From Amia ocellicauda (taxonomy: Eukaryota > Chordata > Actinopteri > Amiiformes > Amiidae), in the NCBI RefSeq assembly GCF_036373705.1, contig NW_027102661.1, forward strand, positions 620,001 to 684,000: a stretch of 64,000 bases of DNA, written 5' to 3'. The translations under genes and the position numbers were made by a program. Positions 1 through 10,946 of the stretch are shown here, piece after piece. Position 1 is the stretch's first letter. Every line of letters begins with the position of its first letter. The notes under the pieces were generated by a model. The model was not told the origin of the DNA, searched no databases, and worked only from the letters and a program-made list of their open reading frames with translations.

Positions 1-246
1 CTCAAGGATCAAACTCTGCTGATCGATCGCCGGGAATACTGCAGCGGTTACACCCTGTACGGTTTCAACCTGACCCCTGACGAAGAGTGTGGACAACATT
101 TTTCACTGATGAAGACGGGCAATATGCGTTTGGAGATGCGTTTCAAGCAGCCTCTACCACGCACTGTAAATATGGTCGTGTATGCTGTGTTTGACAACAT
201 TATTGAGGTGAATCAGAGGAGAAACGTTCTGTATGATTATTATTAA
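1..246 (+). CDS. Major capsid (hexon-like) protein, C-terminal 81 residues, copy A
   Basis: This reads in frame from base 1 to the TAA at 244-246. It matches the C-terminus of the full hexon ORF in copy D almost exactly, including the ending RRNVLYDYY. The family is the double-jelly-roll capsid protein of Polintons/adintoviruses. The rest of the gene lies outside the window, so its integrity cannot be judged. The protease gene starts 2 bases after the stop. Confidence 0.9.
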   Translation, partial: LKDQTLLIDRREYCSGYTLYGFNLTPDEECGQHFSLMKTGNMRLEMRFKQPLPRTVNMVVYAVFDNIIEVNQRRNVLYDYY

Positions 247-247
247 A

Positions 248-804
248 ATGAACACCAGAGAGCTCAACCACATCATGAATGCCCTGGCCGGCTCACGGAA
301 ACTGTTTCAAGGAGTCTACGCCTGCGATCAGCTACCTAAATTTAAGATCAAGAATTTACCTGCAATGTACATAATCAACACACACCCTAAAAATATGCCC
401 GGAGAACATTGGCTGGCTATTTATCTAAGGTAGGACCACCGTGGTGAATTTTTTGATTCCTATGGAAACCCCCCGGATTTCAGACCTTTCCCTCGGAAGA
501 TCAATAACTTTCTGCTCAACAACTGTCAAGAAACCATTTACAGCGGTCGTCAAGTACAAAGTCTTCAGACCTTCACTTGTGGTCAGCACTGTGTGTTTTT
601 CTTATATCATAGATCTAAAGGAAGGTCATACCCCGATATTATGGCCTTGTACAGTGAGGATTTAGGCCAAAATGATAAAAAAGTGGCAGAGTTTGTCAGT
701 ACACTGTGGACCCCCCTTATAACACAATGACTTACGACCCTAGCCAGCCATGTATACAGATGGGGTGTTCTTGTGAGGATTTTAAAAGATGTCATGCGTG
801 TTAA
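248..804 (+). pseudogene. Adenain-like cysteine protease, copy A, broken
   Basis: Homologous to the 185-residue proteases of copies B-D. It has a nonsense TAG at about 431-433 (a GAG codon in C and D), right after the conserved GEHWLAIYL block with the presumed catalytic His. A 1-base deletion in the C-run near 711-717 shifts the C-terminal frame. The presumed catalytic Cys region (CGQHC) therefore lies downstream of the stop. Start chosen at MNTREL; an upstream in-frame ATG at 233 overlaps the hexon end. Confidence 0.88.
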
Positions 805-848
805 GGTGAAAAAATAATGAAAACAGCCTTTGAATCATTAGTTTTGTT

Positions 849-935
849 TTTATTCAACACAATTCTTATACAAAGCAGGGGTTATGGTATAAATAAATGT
901 ACAACATTTGAAAAAAAAAAAAAAAAAAAAAAAAA
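849..935. terminator. Convergent poly(A) signals and A-tract, copy A
   Basis: The plus strand has AATAAA at 892-897, serving the hexon/protease side. The minus strand has AATAAA (TTTATT at 849-854), serving the minus-strand block. A run of 25 A lies at 911-935, about 13 bases after the plus-strand signal. The same arrangement recurs in all four copies, with different tract lengths. Confidence 0.65.
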
Positions 936-983
936 TTGTTTGTCGGGTCATTATTTACAGGGGAGACAAATAAAAACATGAGA

Positions 984-1725
984 TTAATAAGCTTCCCAAC
1001 GATGGATAGATCCTGAGGATGGTCGCTCAGCACGGTCAGAGTAATGAGATATCGGAGTCAGATCAGGCTCCACCTCTTTACACAGATGGATTTTTTATCG
1101 CGTTTCCTGGTTAGGAACTGTTGATTGGGGCATGTTCAGACAGGCCATCGCCTGTAGGAAAGCATTCCAGCCTACAGGTCGGCGACTATCGGGTACCTTA
1201 TTAGTGCTAGTGACACTCTTCAACAAATCAAACGTGTGAACCTTTGATCAGTTGTCCCTTAAAAACAAATTCACCCTGTTCATTCCAAGCCGTTACCCGC
1301 GGTTTCTGAACCATTTTGTGCAGGATATATTCTGCATGTCTTTTGCTTCTGGCCAGCATGTTTCTCAAAACATCCGTTACAACATCTCCCTCTGAACTCT
1401 CAACAGGTTCGGTCACCGCAACATCTTTATCAACCGAACCCCCCGCATCAGCCCCAGAACCATTTTCTTGAGAGGCCATGGTTAAAGTTAAAATGTATTG
1501 ATCTTTTTCACCCTGTCTAACCAGACGGAGGTAGCGCTGTAACATGTTGGTATACAACTGGGCTTTGGAATACTGATTTAAATCGGCCCTGGCCTGTATA
1601 GCTTTCATTTCAGAGTCCAGGTTGTTTTCGGCCATTTGTCTAATGGGCTCTGGCCCGACAACATTTTTTCTCAGTTTCTCAAGCTGCTCCTTAGGGATCA
1701 AAAACATTTTCTGAGCATATTCCAT
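984..1725 (-). pseudogene. Polinton structural-type ORF of unknown function, copy A
   Basis: The ORF starts MEYAQKMFLIPKEQLEKLRK and is open for 165 residues to 1228. A 2-base deletion relative to C and D (at the GSHMFDLL position) then causes early termination at HV. The remaining codons, ending in the conserved HRWEAY stop at 984-986, are out of frame. Ancestral length is about 247 residues. The protein is hydrophilic with a Gly/Asp/Glu-rich centre. It lies between the protease 3' end and the small basic protein, a place where Polintons keep virion genes. I do not recognise its function. Confidence 0.75.
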
Positions 1726-1727
1726 TA

Positions 1728-2063
1728 TTAACCCACTCTGGAAGCTAGAAGACTGGTTAGGAAAGGCACGGCTATGCTCAACAGCGGTCCTATAAAACCC
1801 CCGGTTTGATTAATCTTCTTTCTTTTTCTTTTAATAGAATACTTCTTATTAGCGATGATCTTGATAACCGCTTTTTGTTTTTTGAGTTTAGATTGTTGAG
1901 AAGGGGTTAGGGGTATATTACCGCGTAAGATGTTAAAAGCTATTTCACACAGGGTCTCGATCAAATCCGAGGGGGCCCCTGCCAGCACAGCTTTCCTATG
2001 GCGCGGGCTCCCCTCAAATAACATTTGCAAAAGTGGCAGATTTCTTTTAATCCGAACAGACAT
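1728..2063 (-). CDS. Small basic protein with hydrophobic C-terminus (virion-core-like), copy A
   Basis: 111 residues and intact in all four copies. Residues 57-84 are strongly basic (QSKLKKQKAVIKIIA, then SIKRKRKKI). A Gly-Gly-Phe and a hydrophobic stretch near 89-108 (FIGPLLSIAVPFLTSLL) follow. This design recurs in a small ORF of many Polintons/adintoviruses and suggests a minor virion or core protein; that role is inference. It abuts the ATPase gene (6-base gap) and the unknown ORF (2-base gap), consistent with one polycistronic or alternatively processed minus-strand transcript. Confidence 0.75.
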   Translation of the reverse strand: MSVRIKRNLPLLQMLFEGSPRHRKAVLAGAPSDLIETLCEIAFNILRGNIPLTPSQQSKLKKQKAVIKIIANKKYSIKRKRKKINQTGGFIGPLLSIAVPFLTSLLASRVG

Positions 2064-2069
2064 TCTTAT

Positions 2070-2741
2070 TTATTTCCTTTTCTTTAGCACATACACTGCC
2101 GGCCAATCGGGCGGGCACAAACCTGTTCTGAGGCGAAAGTCTTCTGGGGTTTGTGCTTTTAAGTCCGCAATCAAGTACCCGTAGGGTTTTTTGGTGGCAT
2201 CCTCAAATGCCTCCAAAAAGAACTTGGTCTGGTTAGGGTACATTTGACGAGCCAAGACGGTGACCTGTAGTTTATCTCTGGGGTTTTTAAAAAGAATTAT
2301 ATAATTGGCATATAAATTAATAGTGCGGCTTTTTTTACCTTGAAAAAATAGATTTTGAACTAAATAAATAATACTTAAATTCCTATGATGAGTGTACTTT
2401 GTGAAAGCTTTTTCCACTTCACTGTTGTCACCGGCCTGCTCCATCAGGTCATCAAGGATCACTAGATTAGTTTGACCGGGCGGGAACAAGTCATCGTCAC
2501 ACAACGAGGCGGGGAGACCTTGCACAAATTACAGATTATTTTTTTTCGAAGCCAAATCATCGTAGAGAGGTTGCCAGCAAGAGTAACACCACACTATGTT
2601 GTCAAGAGCTTGGGACACGGTTGCGTCCACATCTTCTATGATGTTCTTTATAAGATAGCTCTTCCCCGAATTGGAGGGACCGGCTATAATACAGGAGAAA
2701 GGGTGTTGAAGTCTGTTATCAAAACCACCACTAATATCCAT
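2070..2741 (-). pseudogene. Packaging ATPase (A32/FtsK-like), copy A, nonsense
   Basis: The first 70 residues (2529-2741) include Walker A GPSNSGKS at residues 21-28. A TAA at 2529-2531 replaces the Lys codon seen in C and D. The remaining 151 residues (2070-2525) contain Walker B LVILDD. The same TAA is present in copy B. The family is the P-loop ATPase proposed to package DNA into the capsid. Confidence 0.88.
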
Positions 2742-5700
2742 AAGGCAGAGTGGTATAATCAGTCTTCAAGACTCTTTTATTGTACACCACCCTGAACCGT
2801 TTGTTTAGTGATCTATTTTCCAACGTGTACCCCTTTTTATTGCGATAGATATGATTTCCGGCTGTAATAATCTCACGAGGAGGCGCGTCTTTCTCGGTTA
2901 CAAAACTTTCTACCAGGGTCGTCAGAGACTTGATGTTAATGAGCTTGTTGTTACAATGGTTCAGAGTGAAACCCTTAACTTTCATACAGGTCTTACCCGC
3001 AGCCGTTCTGTATGCGTCTTAGGACCCCCTGAAACAAACTCCACTATGTGGTCCTGAGGATCTAGTTCGCTCGTTAACTCCCCAAGGTAGTCCCCGAGGG
3101 GAGGGACCCAATCCCCTGGCCTGGTGACAAAGATTACAGAGTCAGTATCATGATAGAGCGTGCGTTCCTGCAACTGATCCATTAAGTTGTACAATTCAAG
3201 CCGGGCGTAAGCCGTGGTAAAAACCGCTATGAAAACATTAACGTTCCCCTGTTTGGTGGGGAAATCTTTAGGGGCCCTCCACTGGACCTGTGCCACGTGG
3301 TCATTTAAGAATTGAAAGTGTGATACTGCATGTTGTTTGGAAAACGTAAATTCTATAAACTGTTCAGGGGTTTTAATCAAGGTTGTGTTTAGACGGTAAT
3401 TTCTTTCCCCAAACTTACCCCACAGACTGTTTAAAATCAGTTTGGACATTTGTCTCTTGGCGGGGTTTACAGTTATGTTCCCCGGCTCTAGACGGATCCC
3501 TTCCTTTTCAAAATATTGATGAACGTATCGCTCTTTGGCCGCGGAGTCAACACACCATGAGGGATAGCCCGATGCCTCCTGTTTCCCTTTCAGATGGGTC
3601 ATAATGTAATCAGCAAAAAGAGTATCAGATTTTTCAGAAAAATGCCAAACCTCATACACCTTACCGACTCTGTAACCTTTCTACACCGCCTTGTCAAGCT
3701 CAATGCTACACCAGACACCCGTCAGCGCTCTATCTTCATCACTGTGCAGACAAGAGGTAGTTTGATTTTCAGTTTCCACACACGTTCTACACAGAGGGAA
3801 CATCAATTTTCCCGAACACCTGTAAGGCAACACGGGTAAGAACAGCTCGCGAGGAGGGTACATGGTGACTTTGATCAAACCAAAGTAATGTCCAATTTCG
3901 AGAAAGTCACGATAAACAATGGTTGGACGCCCCACCGGGTACATTTTGGTCTTGTTGACATAAGGGTACAGACTGGTGAAATCATAGTAATCTACTCTCT
4001 CACCCTCCTTTACCTCATAATGTAAACAGAGGGCGTTGGTTCGACCCCCAAATAACGCATCCCGGGGCTCTAGACGTTCAGGAAAGTCCAAGGTTTCCAT
4101 AAACCGTTGTACCCCCGCTTCCTGTTGCTTCAGGGTCGTCCACTCGTGTTTCCAAATCACCAGCACGTTCAAACCATAGGTGTTTTTTAAAGTATCAATT
4201 CGTTCCTGGAAATCATAGTACATATCACCGCAGAGTTTTTGTGTTACGGGGTTAAAGGTGTTTGGGTCGAAGCACTGAGGACAGCCATGGTAAATACAAC
4301 CTGCAAACTCATAAGCGGTACGCCGCCCGAACACGTCGCTAAAACCGTCTAAGTAGTAAGGCCCCATTTTGACTTCCCCTTGATTTAAAGCATGTCTGAT
4401 GAAGATGTTATCCCGGGCACTCAGGTATTCCAGCCACTGTATGGAGACAGTCGAAAAGTTCTTTTGTCTAGCACGATAGTTGTCAGAAGTGGTGACCGCT
4501 ATAGTGTTTTTCTGCAAGAAATTGGACCGATACATTTTCATGCAGAGAGACGTTATGGTCACACTTTGCAAAGGGTCGAGACCCGATGTGTTGATAACCT
4601 CGGCGCGGAAACGCACACAGGCTTCTTTAAGGATCACCACATCATTTTTACAATAAGCGGCCATCTCTTCTCGGAAATCAAAAACACCTCCCTTAACCGT
4701 ATTGTACCATTTAAAGAATTCCTCCCTCTCATGAGACATCATAGTATCAACCCCATAATAAGAGGCGGGCGGGTAGGACCCTCGATAATTTTGAGTGTCC
4801 TTAGTATTAAAAAAATGGCAGAACCAACCTTTCTTCTGAGCCTCAAAACCCAGAGCCTTAGGCAAAGCGCTCAATTTCATGGGGAGGAAATTTAACGAGT
4901 CTATGTAACGTTAGTTGAAAGCTTCGTCGGTGAAACACATGATCTTGCTACCCTGAGCTATTATTTTTGGGGTCACCCCATTTTCCACCAGATACTTCAT
5001 CAAAATGTAAGAATCATAACCCTTAGCATTGTGGGCAACAAATGTGTAATTGAGGTATTTTGGACCGCGATACCGCGTAAAGAAATCCCTGACACAACTC
5101 TCACCGCTAGCTGACCACTCACGATCCAACATGTCAATACAGTGTATATAATTAGCAACGTGGACCCCGTTTTCTTGCCGGCATTCAAAATCAAAAAAGA
5201 CATACCGGTTGTGCGGCGGCTCCTTTGTAACCGGCTGAATAAAGCACTGGTGTTCGGACCCCGGGGTTAAATCAGCATTACAGATCCTGCATCTCGGCTC
5301 CAGACATTTGTGTGGTTTAACCTCATGAAAACGGTACTGGAGGCAACACTGCGGGCAACATTTAGTTTGATCACAATAACTCCATTTTTTAACCCCTCTC
5401 AGCAGCGGCCCTCTGTACCTTATGCTCGGAAAAACAGAACGCTGAGAGACAAATCCTTAAGCAATCTTTACATCGGATGGTAGGGGCCAAACCCTTACGA
5501 CATTGCGGATTGAAACAGACGTTACAGTAACCGTCACAGCGGTGCTTAAGCTTATCATTGAAGGCCTTATAACACCAATGACAAACATACGAACAACCCA
5601 AAAAAGCCGTCAAACTCTTTATTCCAAAGTAATGACTATCACTTAGGAAGAGAAACAGTGTCTGTGTATGGGTTTCAGGATGTGTCTGAAATTTCACAAA

Positions 5701-6957
5701 TACTTTCCTTTACCTCACAACGGTACCACACAACAATTTTTAAAGACAACAACTCCTCAAACTTGGTGATGTCTGAAAAGGCAACCATCTGTTGAGAGTT
5801 TAAGCCGGCCCTCTGATGAAGCATTAAAGCCTCTTGCAGAGCTTGGGGTTCAGGCATGTCGGGGGTGAGTAGTTTTATTAAACTGTAAGCAAAACAGAGC
5901 TTATTGTCCCCACTGGAACTCACCACTAATTGCCTGAGCTTGGTCCTAATTATGTCGTTCTTCAAGCATTTCGACAGTCTTCTAAGCGCCCCACCCTCAG
6001 GGTTACGAACCACATTCATTACCAGAGACAGACTTTCATCAGCTAAGATGGCTGCGTTACTTTGCAATAACGCTTCGATTTTAGCCAGACGTCTAAATTA
6101 TCTCCACTCAGCATTACAGATAGGTTGCTAAACAAATCATCCCCTCTGAGTTCTAACTGTACAACATCTCGAGGTCTGACCCTTTCAGCAACCTGTTCAA
6201 GCATTTTCTGCAAGGCCTCGTGTATGTTGACAAATATTTCTGCATAATTGTCACAATTTAAAAGTTCTGCAAAATTAAAACGCTGAATCATTTCAAAATT
6301 GTTATAGGCCGGTCTATCTATAATCACGGGATCACTGGTACTCTTGGACACATCATCATTTTGAACAAAGCCTTCACCCCCTACATTCTCACAGAGCATG
6401 TCCTCCACAGCCTTATCAGTCTCAGAACCCTCCACATTCCGAACACCCCCACTGCTGACATCTACAAAACCCCCTTTTTGAGGAGGCTCATTTAAAGCCT
6501 GTAAAAGTCCTTCAAAGATATCCAACCGGTTAATGTCAAGACCCTCCTCTATAGTGATGGCTGCTTCTGCCGCCATCCTGTGTTCTAATTGTCTCAAATC
6601 ATTTATAATAGGGGCAGAATTTGGTAGGGGTAGCTCCTCCAAAGCCTCCACCATTTCAAACAAATCGGGGTGAACTAGGGGGTGAACCTCTATAAGCGCT
6701 ACCGGTGGGAGGTGGTTATTTAGATCATTGACCATCTGTAACAGGTCGGGGTTCACCGGTAAGTCTGTTAATTCACATTCTATTGGTGGTAATTGGGGGT
6801 TATTTAAATCATTTATCATTTGTAATAGTTCCAGGTTCATTGGGACATCAGAGGAGTTCACAACAGGGCCGGGGATGTTCTCTCGGGAAGGTCTTTTTGG
6901 GGCCCTAGCTTGTTCATAATCCTTTAGTTTGTGAGTTCTTTTACCAAGTCAGGACAT
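2731..6957 (-). pseudogene. Protein-primed family B DNA polymerase, copy A, many lesions
   Basis: Polymerase motifs A (DFTSLYP), B (KLILNSLWG) and C (DTDS) and exonuclease motifs are readable but in separate pieces. Private lesions: a 4-base deletion near 3017, a TAG near 3680 and 1-base insertions near 5395 and 5704. Shared with all copies: the TAA at 4911-4913, the frame change between 6043 and 6097, and TGA as codon 3 of the outermost ATG (6957-6949). Unlike B-D, this copy keeps Asp in exonuclease motif I (codon 5190-5192, FDFEC). The 3' end overlaps the ATPase start by 11 bases. Confidence 0.88.
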
Positions 6958-7023
6958 TTTTTAATTTATTTTTTATTTTTCCAACAACCCACAATAGTAA
7001 GGCGTTTTGTGTCTATTAAAACA

Positions 7024-7625
7024 TTAAATACGGTACAATTCGTTAGTAAGGGTATTAATAAGGGTGTTTTGGCTCTCTATCACCAGGTTTTGCCCCACTA
7101 ACACAAGTCTTTGATTTTGTAACAAAGTATGTAGCAACTCATGCCGACCTTCAGGAAGTAGCTCCGGGGGCTGGTGGCCTGGCTCAGCTTCAAAGGATGG
7201 TCGCTCCGGTAAATCTCGGTCGAAGGAGGCAGGGAGCGAGCGTATACTCATGGACGGAGACCAAGAAGGCCTTTGCGGTGACACCCTGGCCAAGCGCGGG
7301 GTACTGTTCCGCGTTTCTGTAGCCAAGAAACGGGTCTGGGGGGACGATGTTGAAACCAGGCCGTCGTTGGGTGGTGTGTCAGCCCTGACTGACGGCGACC
7401 CCTGAGGTTGTTGGATGCCTGTATTTGTTCCGCCCGACAATGCGGCGGGCTGAATCTGGGGTGTTGAATTACCCCCAGAAGGCTGTGGCCTGAGTAGATG
7501 TTGGGGGGTCTCCAAGACCACCGTGGGGGATCCTATCGGTGATCTCACCGGGGAAGATGTTTGATCCCACTTAGACGGGGTAATTGTCCTCAATAGCTCA
7601 TCCACAGAATGACTATCCCAAGAGT
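7024..7625 (-). CDS. Pro/Ser-rich ORF lacking an ATG, possible 3' exon, copy A
   Basis: About 193 codons, beginning around the DELLRTITPSKWDQ block. Low-complexity Pro/Ser/Thr-rich for about 140 residues, then a helical-looking C-terminus (LLHTLLQNQRLVLVGQNLVI). No in-frame ATG lies between the upstream stop and the first conserved residues. A pyrimidine tract followed by AAG sits at 7627-7640, and splicing there would enter this frame in phase 1. The product is unknown. It may be a downstream exon of the spliced gene at 8302-9064 or use a non-AUG start. Confidence 0.5.
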
Positions 7626-8301
7626 CTTGGGAAGAATAAAAATATACATTACATTTACATCTTTAAACGGTGACAGAAATCAAACTTAAAACAACATGTC
7701 CAGGACATTCAAAACCTTTAGCTTTTTTAGACCTTTGAAAATAGCCTTAGACATTCACTACAACGCCTTATTATTTACAGACAATATATTTATTAGGACT
7801 TGATAATAAATGTAAAACAGAGAAGCCGCTGTAAATAAACTGTTTCTTAAATGTTTCTTTAAAAACTGTAATATTGTTAATAAAACACACACACACACAA
7901 CAACATTTCATTTTTAAACGAACCTTCCAAGTGTAAACGCTTCCTGATCCCGGGACTTCCTGTTTCACAAACGTTTTCACGATCTGTTTAAATATTAAAT
8001 ACAATGAACACCTTCAAGCCTTTTCCTACAACCACTTTAAAACAGAAGTATAATAGCGGGAGATAAGCCAAACAACTTACTAAACCCTTTCGGACGTCTT
8101 TACTTCCTAACCAGACGGTACGGCAATCGGTCATTTCTAAACACGTTCCCCAGAAACAAGCATAGACCTGTCCGGACTTCTAAAGATCTTTCCCAGAACC
8201 CCCCGCCCTACAGGAAACGGTCACCCATCGCTTAAATATTAGCCATCAACGGGCAAACAAAGCCCTTTTAAAAACATTAAAGTTTGAAAGATCTTACTTA
8301 C

Positions 8302-9064
8302 CTCCACAGAATAATCGTTTCTTATGTTTTTCGGCTGGTTTAGCTTTTTGCACCGCTGTGAAGGTAAGAGACATGTTTAACCTTTAACCACACCGCTTTA
8401 TAAAAAGCTTTAACCTCTTACAGGCTGCAGACATATACTCACAGCTATCAGATACCGGGGCTAACGGCCTTTCAGATTCTTGAAAGGTTACGGTTCTCGA
8501 AGGTAAAACGAAACAAGCCCTCGATGTGGAAGGCCTTTCGTTGTCTCGAACCACGTTTCTTAATACTGTTAGACAGGATAATTTTTTTAAATTAACAAAA
8601 CTGGACTCAAACATCTTACAGAAACGTTATACAAACAAACAGGGGTTTAGTTCTTACCCGGTCGGCAGACAGCCTGTCTAGGGACAACCACTTCTCTTGG
8701 TCGATCCTCGGAGACATTAATCACAGGCCTTTCGATAGTTTCTGTGTAATTAAAGAGACCGGCATTAATATATATTAAAACGTTTTCATAACTCTAATGA
8801 GCCGCATCAAAACCACACACACCCATGCATAAGAACTCATGAGCGCAAACACAAAAATCTTACCGTCGTTGTTCCAGATGATCTCCTCAGCGTTGGGAAT
8901 TAACTCCTGTTGACTGGTTGAAAAATAATTTTACAGAACTTAAAACAGATGTTATAGCCTTATTTACAATACATGCACACAACACGCTCTGAGTCAATGA
9001 AAATAATCTGAAGACTTGCCTAAAAACTCGTTTAAATCGAATCGCTGATGTTGTTTCCGGACAT
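8302..9064 (-). pseudogene. Spliced phase-1 gene, decayed copy (exons U-Z), copy A
   Basis: Exons equivalent to those of copy C: 9064-9020, 8917-8864, 8741-8658, 8565-8422 and 8355-8302. The first exon has lost one base (45 instead of 46), shifting the frame to an early stop. The second exon's acceptor is CAA instead of CAG. The last three exons keep their splice sites and frames. A TATA-like TATAAGTA lies at 9137-9130. An AATAAA on this strand is at 7794-7789. Confidence 0.6.
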
Positions 9065-9639
9065 TGTTGATCTTTAGTCTTAAATCGAAAGGTCAGTATG
9101 AGTCTGTCGAGCTGAAGACCAGACCTTCATACTTATACTGATGGCCACATGCCGGATCTGTTTGTAAGGCATTGTTCTGGTCTGGCCTTTGTGCCACCCT
9201 GTTACCAATTAACATATCAAAACCAACCAATAAAATGACACTGCATCAAATTTCAAATAGAAACCAAGATGGAGACGATCTCTCTCCTCTCTACTCTAAA
9301 CTTTTATTAGAACCTTTTGGTCTCTCAAAAAAACATTTTTAAGCATCAAGACCTATAGTCAACAACCACTAAGAATATTTCAGGCCTTTATAAGCGCTAA
9401 AAAACAACCTGAGCCTAGAAAATAACTATAAAGATCAAAAATAACTAGCGCTTTTACAGTGATTTTTTTTTTTTTTTTATAGCGATGCTTTGTTTGGTAT
9501 TAAACAAGTCACAAACTACTCAGAACAGCGTTTATCCCCGCAAAAGAGATATTTGGGTTTATTTTACAAAGCTTATAAATTATATAGGTTAAAAGTATTC
9601 TGAATGTTTTGATATCACACGCCATACCAACTGTTGTCT
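9065..9639. other. Non-coding right-hand segment, copy A
   Basis: No convincing coding sequence. It contains the minus-strand TATA-like element (9130-9137), an ATTGG/CCAAT-type pair near 9200-9230, and a T-run near 9463-9478. It ends at the truncation junction 9638-9639. Confidence 0.6.
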
Positions 9640-9709
9640 TCTACACCTTACGGTAGCAACAAATCTAACTACTGCTTTACTTTAACAATAATAATGACGG
9701 CGACCACGA

Positions 9710-9774
9710 TGACAACAAGAACAACAACAACAAGAACAACAACAACAACATCATCATCATCATCATCATCATCA
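9710..9774. repeat. CAA/GAA and ATC microsatellite
   Basis: Tandem CAA with GAA variants, followed by about eight ATC triplets, just before a constant TTTTAATTAAAAGTGG. The same compound microsatellite recurs near 10373, 11298, 28690, 29390, 46232, 46580 and 47530 with different lengths, marking module boundaries. Confidence 0.9.
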
Positions 9775-9938
9775 GATTTTAATTAAAAGTGGCTACACCA
9801 GCGTTTACAATTTCAACCTGTCGACGGACGGACGCTCTGAGTGCATCGATTGCGGGCACTCCAATGAAGAAAAGACACCCACCGCCTCCGGGGAACCACG
9901 AGGGCAAGCATGACGAAAAGGGCCAGCCCACAGTAGGC

Positions 9939-10011
9939 TGTTTCCGCCCGGTTTCGAACCGGGGACCTTTCGCGCGTTAGGCGAACGTGATAACCGCTAC
10001 ACTACGGAAAC
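9939..10011 (-). tRNA. tRNA-Val (AAC)
   Basis: 73 nt on the minus strand, starting GTTTCCGTAGTGTAG and ending in a CGGAAACA acceptor half, with the T-arm GGTTCGAAACC (B box). Anticodon loop CTAACGC gives AAC; position 37 is G where the other AAC genes have A. All stems pair. An oligo-T stop (AAAA at 9917-9920 on plus) lies about 20 nt downstream. Confidence 0.93.
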
Positions 10012-10642
10012 TGACACCGCTGCCTCTTGCTTCAAATGGTTACCGTTAAAGCCTGCTGGTAAAACGGGCTCAGGTGTTTCAGGTCGGCTAGGCTGTGAGA
10101 AGTGCGGCGAAAGGATGCCATTTTCACTGACCTGTTTGGCATTGCTAAAGGGCACATCAGGACACTTCGGAAACTCTTTTAAAGGCAGGACGCCCTGCGC
10201 TCTGACAGTGCCTGCACTTAACCCAACAAGGTGATGCTGAATGGCTTGTTCAAACGTCTGGTGGTCTTCCTTCACCACCAGACTATCAGAGCTATTGTGC
10301 CTTCTACACCTTACGGTAGCAACAAATCTAACTACTGCTTTACTTTAACATTAATAATGACGGCGACTACGACGACAACAAGAATAACAACAACAACATC
10401 ATCATCATCAGATTTTAATTAAAAGTGGCTACACCAGCGTTTACAATTTCAACCTGTCGACGGACGGACGCTCTGAGTGCACCGATTTCGGGACACTTAG
10501 GAAACTCTATCAAAGGCAGGTCGCCCTGCGCTCTGACAGTGCCTGCACTTAGCCCAACAAGGTGATGCTGAATGGCTTGTTCAAACGGCTGGAGGTCTTC
10601 CGTCACCACCAGACTATCAGAGCTATACTGCGCCTTCGACTA

Positions 10643-10648
10643 CATAAG
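10643..10648. other. Unoccupied integration site CATAAG
   Basis: The flank reads CTACATAAGAGTAACAGCAA without an element. It equals the left flank of copy B joined to its right flank with one CATAAG removed. This supports the 6-bp duplication and the element ends given for B and C. Confidence 0.88.
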
Positions 10649-10873
10649 AGTAACAGCAATGTCGCTGATCCTGCTACGGTCGTATTGTAACAGCTACAAC
10701 ATGTATCAATTTTAAAAGTGTGAGTTCCAGCGCCTCGCAAAGCTACCCTTCTGCGATCGTTTGTTCTCAAGGTCAGGATTTCTTGCCACTCCGAGGAAGA
10801 GAAAACAACGGCCGGCCTTGGGGCAGAGAGATGGCGACGGGTAACATGGCACTGGCACGAATACACCGCGGGT

Positions 10874-10946
10874 TGTTTCCGCCCGGTTTCGAACCGGGGA
10901 CTTTTCGCGTGTGAGGCAAACGTGATAGCCACTACACTACGGAAAA
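10874..10946 (-). tRNA. tRNA-Val (CAC), first acceptor pair broken
   Basis: 73 nt, anticodon loop CTCACAC (CAC). The base at position 1 is T instead of G (plus-strand GGAAAACG instead of GGAAACCG), so the 1-72 pair is T-C. Position 45 also differs. The B box is intact. It may be a weakened or dead copy. Confidence 0.8.

Larger units (their letters stand above)
1..9639 (+). mobile_element. Polinton/adintovirus copy A, partial, right end lost
   Basis: The window begins inside the hexon gene of this copy. It then carries protease, unknown structural ORF, small basic protein, ATPase, DNA polymerase, Pro/Ser-rich ORF and remains of the spliced gene, in the same order as copies B-D. At 9638-9639 the element sequence stops and host tRNA-cluster sequence begins with about 2 bp of overlap (CT), so roughly the last 0.9 kb, including the right TIR and its target duplication, is absent. 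This copy carries the most private lesions of the four. Confidence 0.93.

Noticed and set aside
911-935. LINE/SINE insertion suggested by the A-tract
   Set aside because: Sequence before the tract is the element's own protease 3' region and no target-site duplication flanks it.
2472-2795. 107-codon plus-strand ORF across the ATPase/polymerase overlap, in all copies
   Set aside because: Antisense shadow of two recognised genes with no features of its own.
4392-4895. 167-codon plus-strand ORF inside the polymerase gene, also at 21961
   Set aside because: Shadow of the polymerase; truncated to 64 codons in C and D by one substitution.
7771-8004. 77-codon minus-strand ORF (MYLIFKQIVKTFVKQ) repeated in all copies
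   Set aside because: It translates a CA microsatellite and AT-rich DNA between the spliced gene and the Pro-rich ORF; conservation is explained by overall copy similarity.
9789-9980. 63-codon ORFs ending NRGPFAR/NRGPFAC in the flank
   Set aside because: The tail is the antisense of the tRNA-Val T-arm; the tRNA call explains the conservation.
10231-10422. Thr/Ser-repeat ORFs in the flank (63-71 codons, several copies)
   Set aside because: They translate the CAA/ATC microsatellite; variable length, no coding signal.
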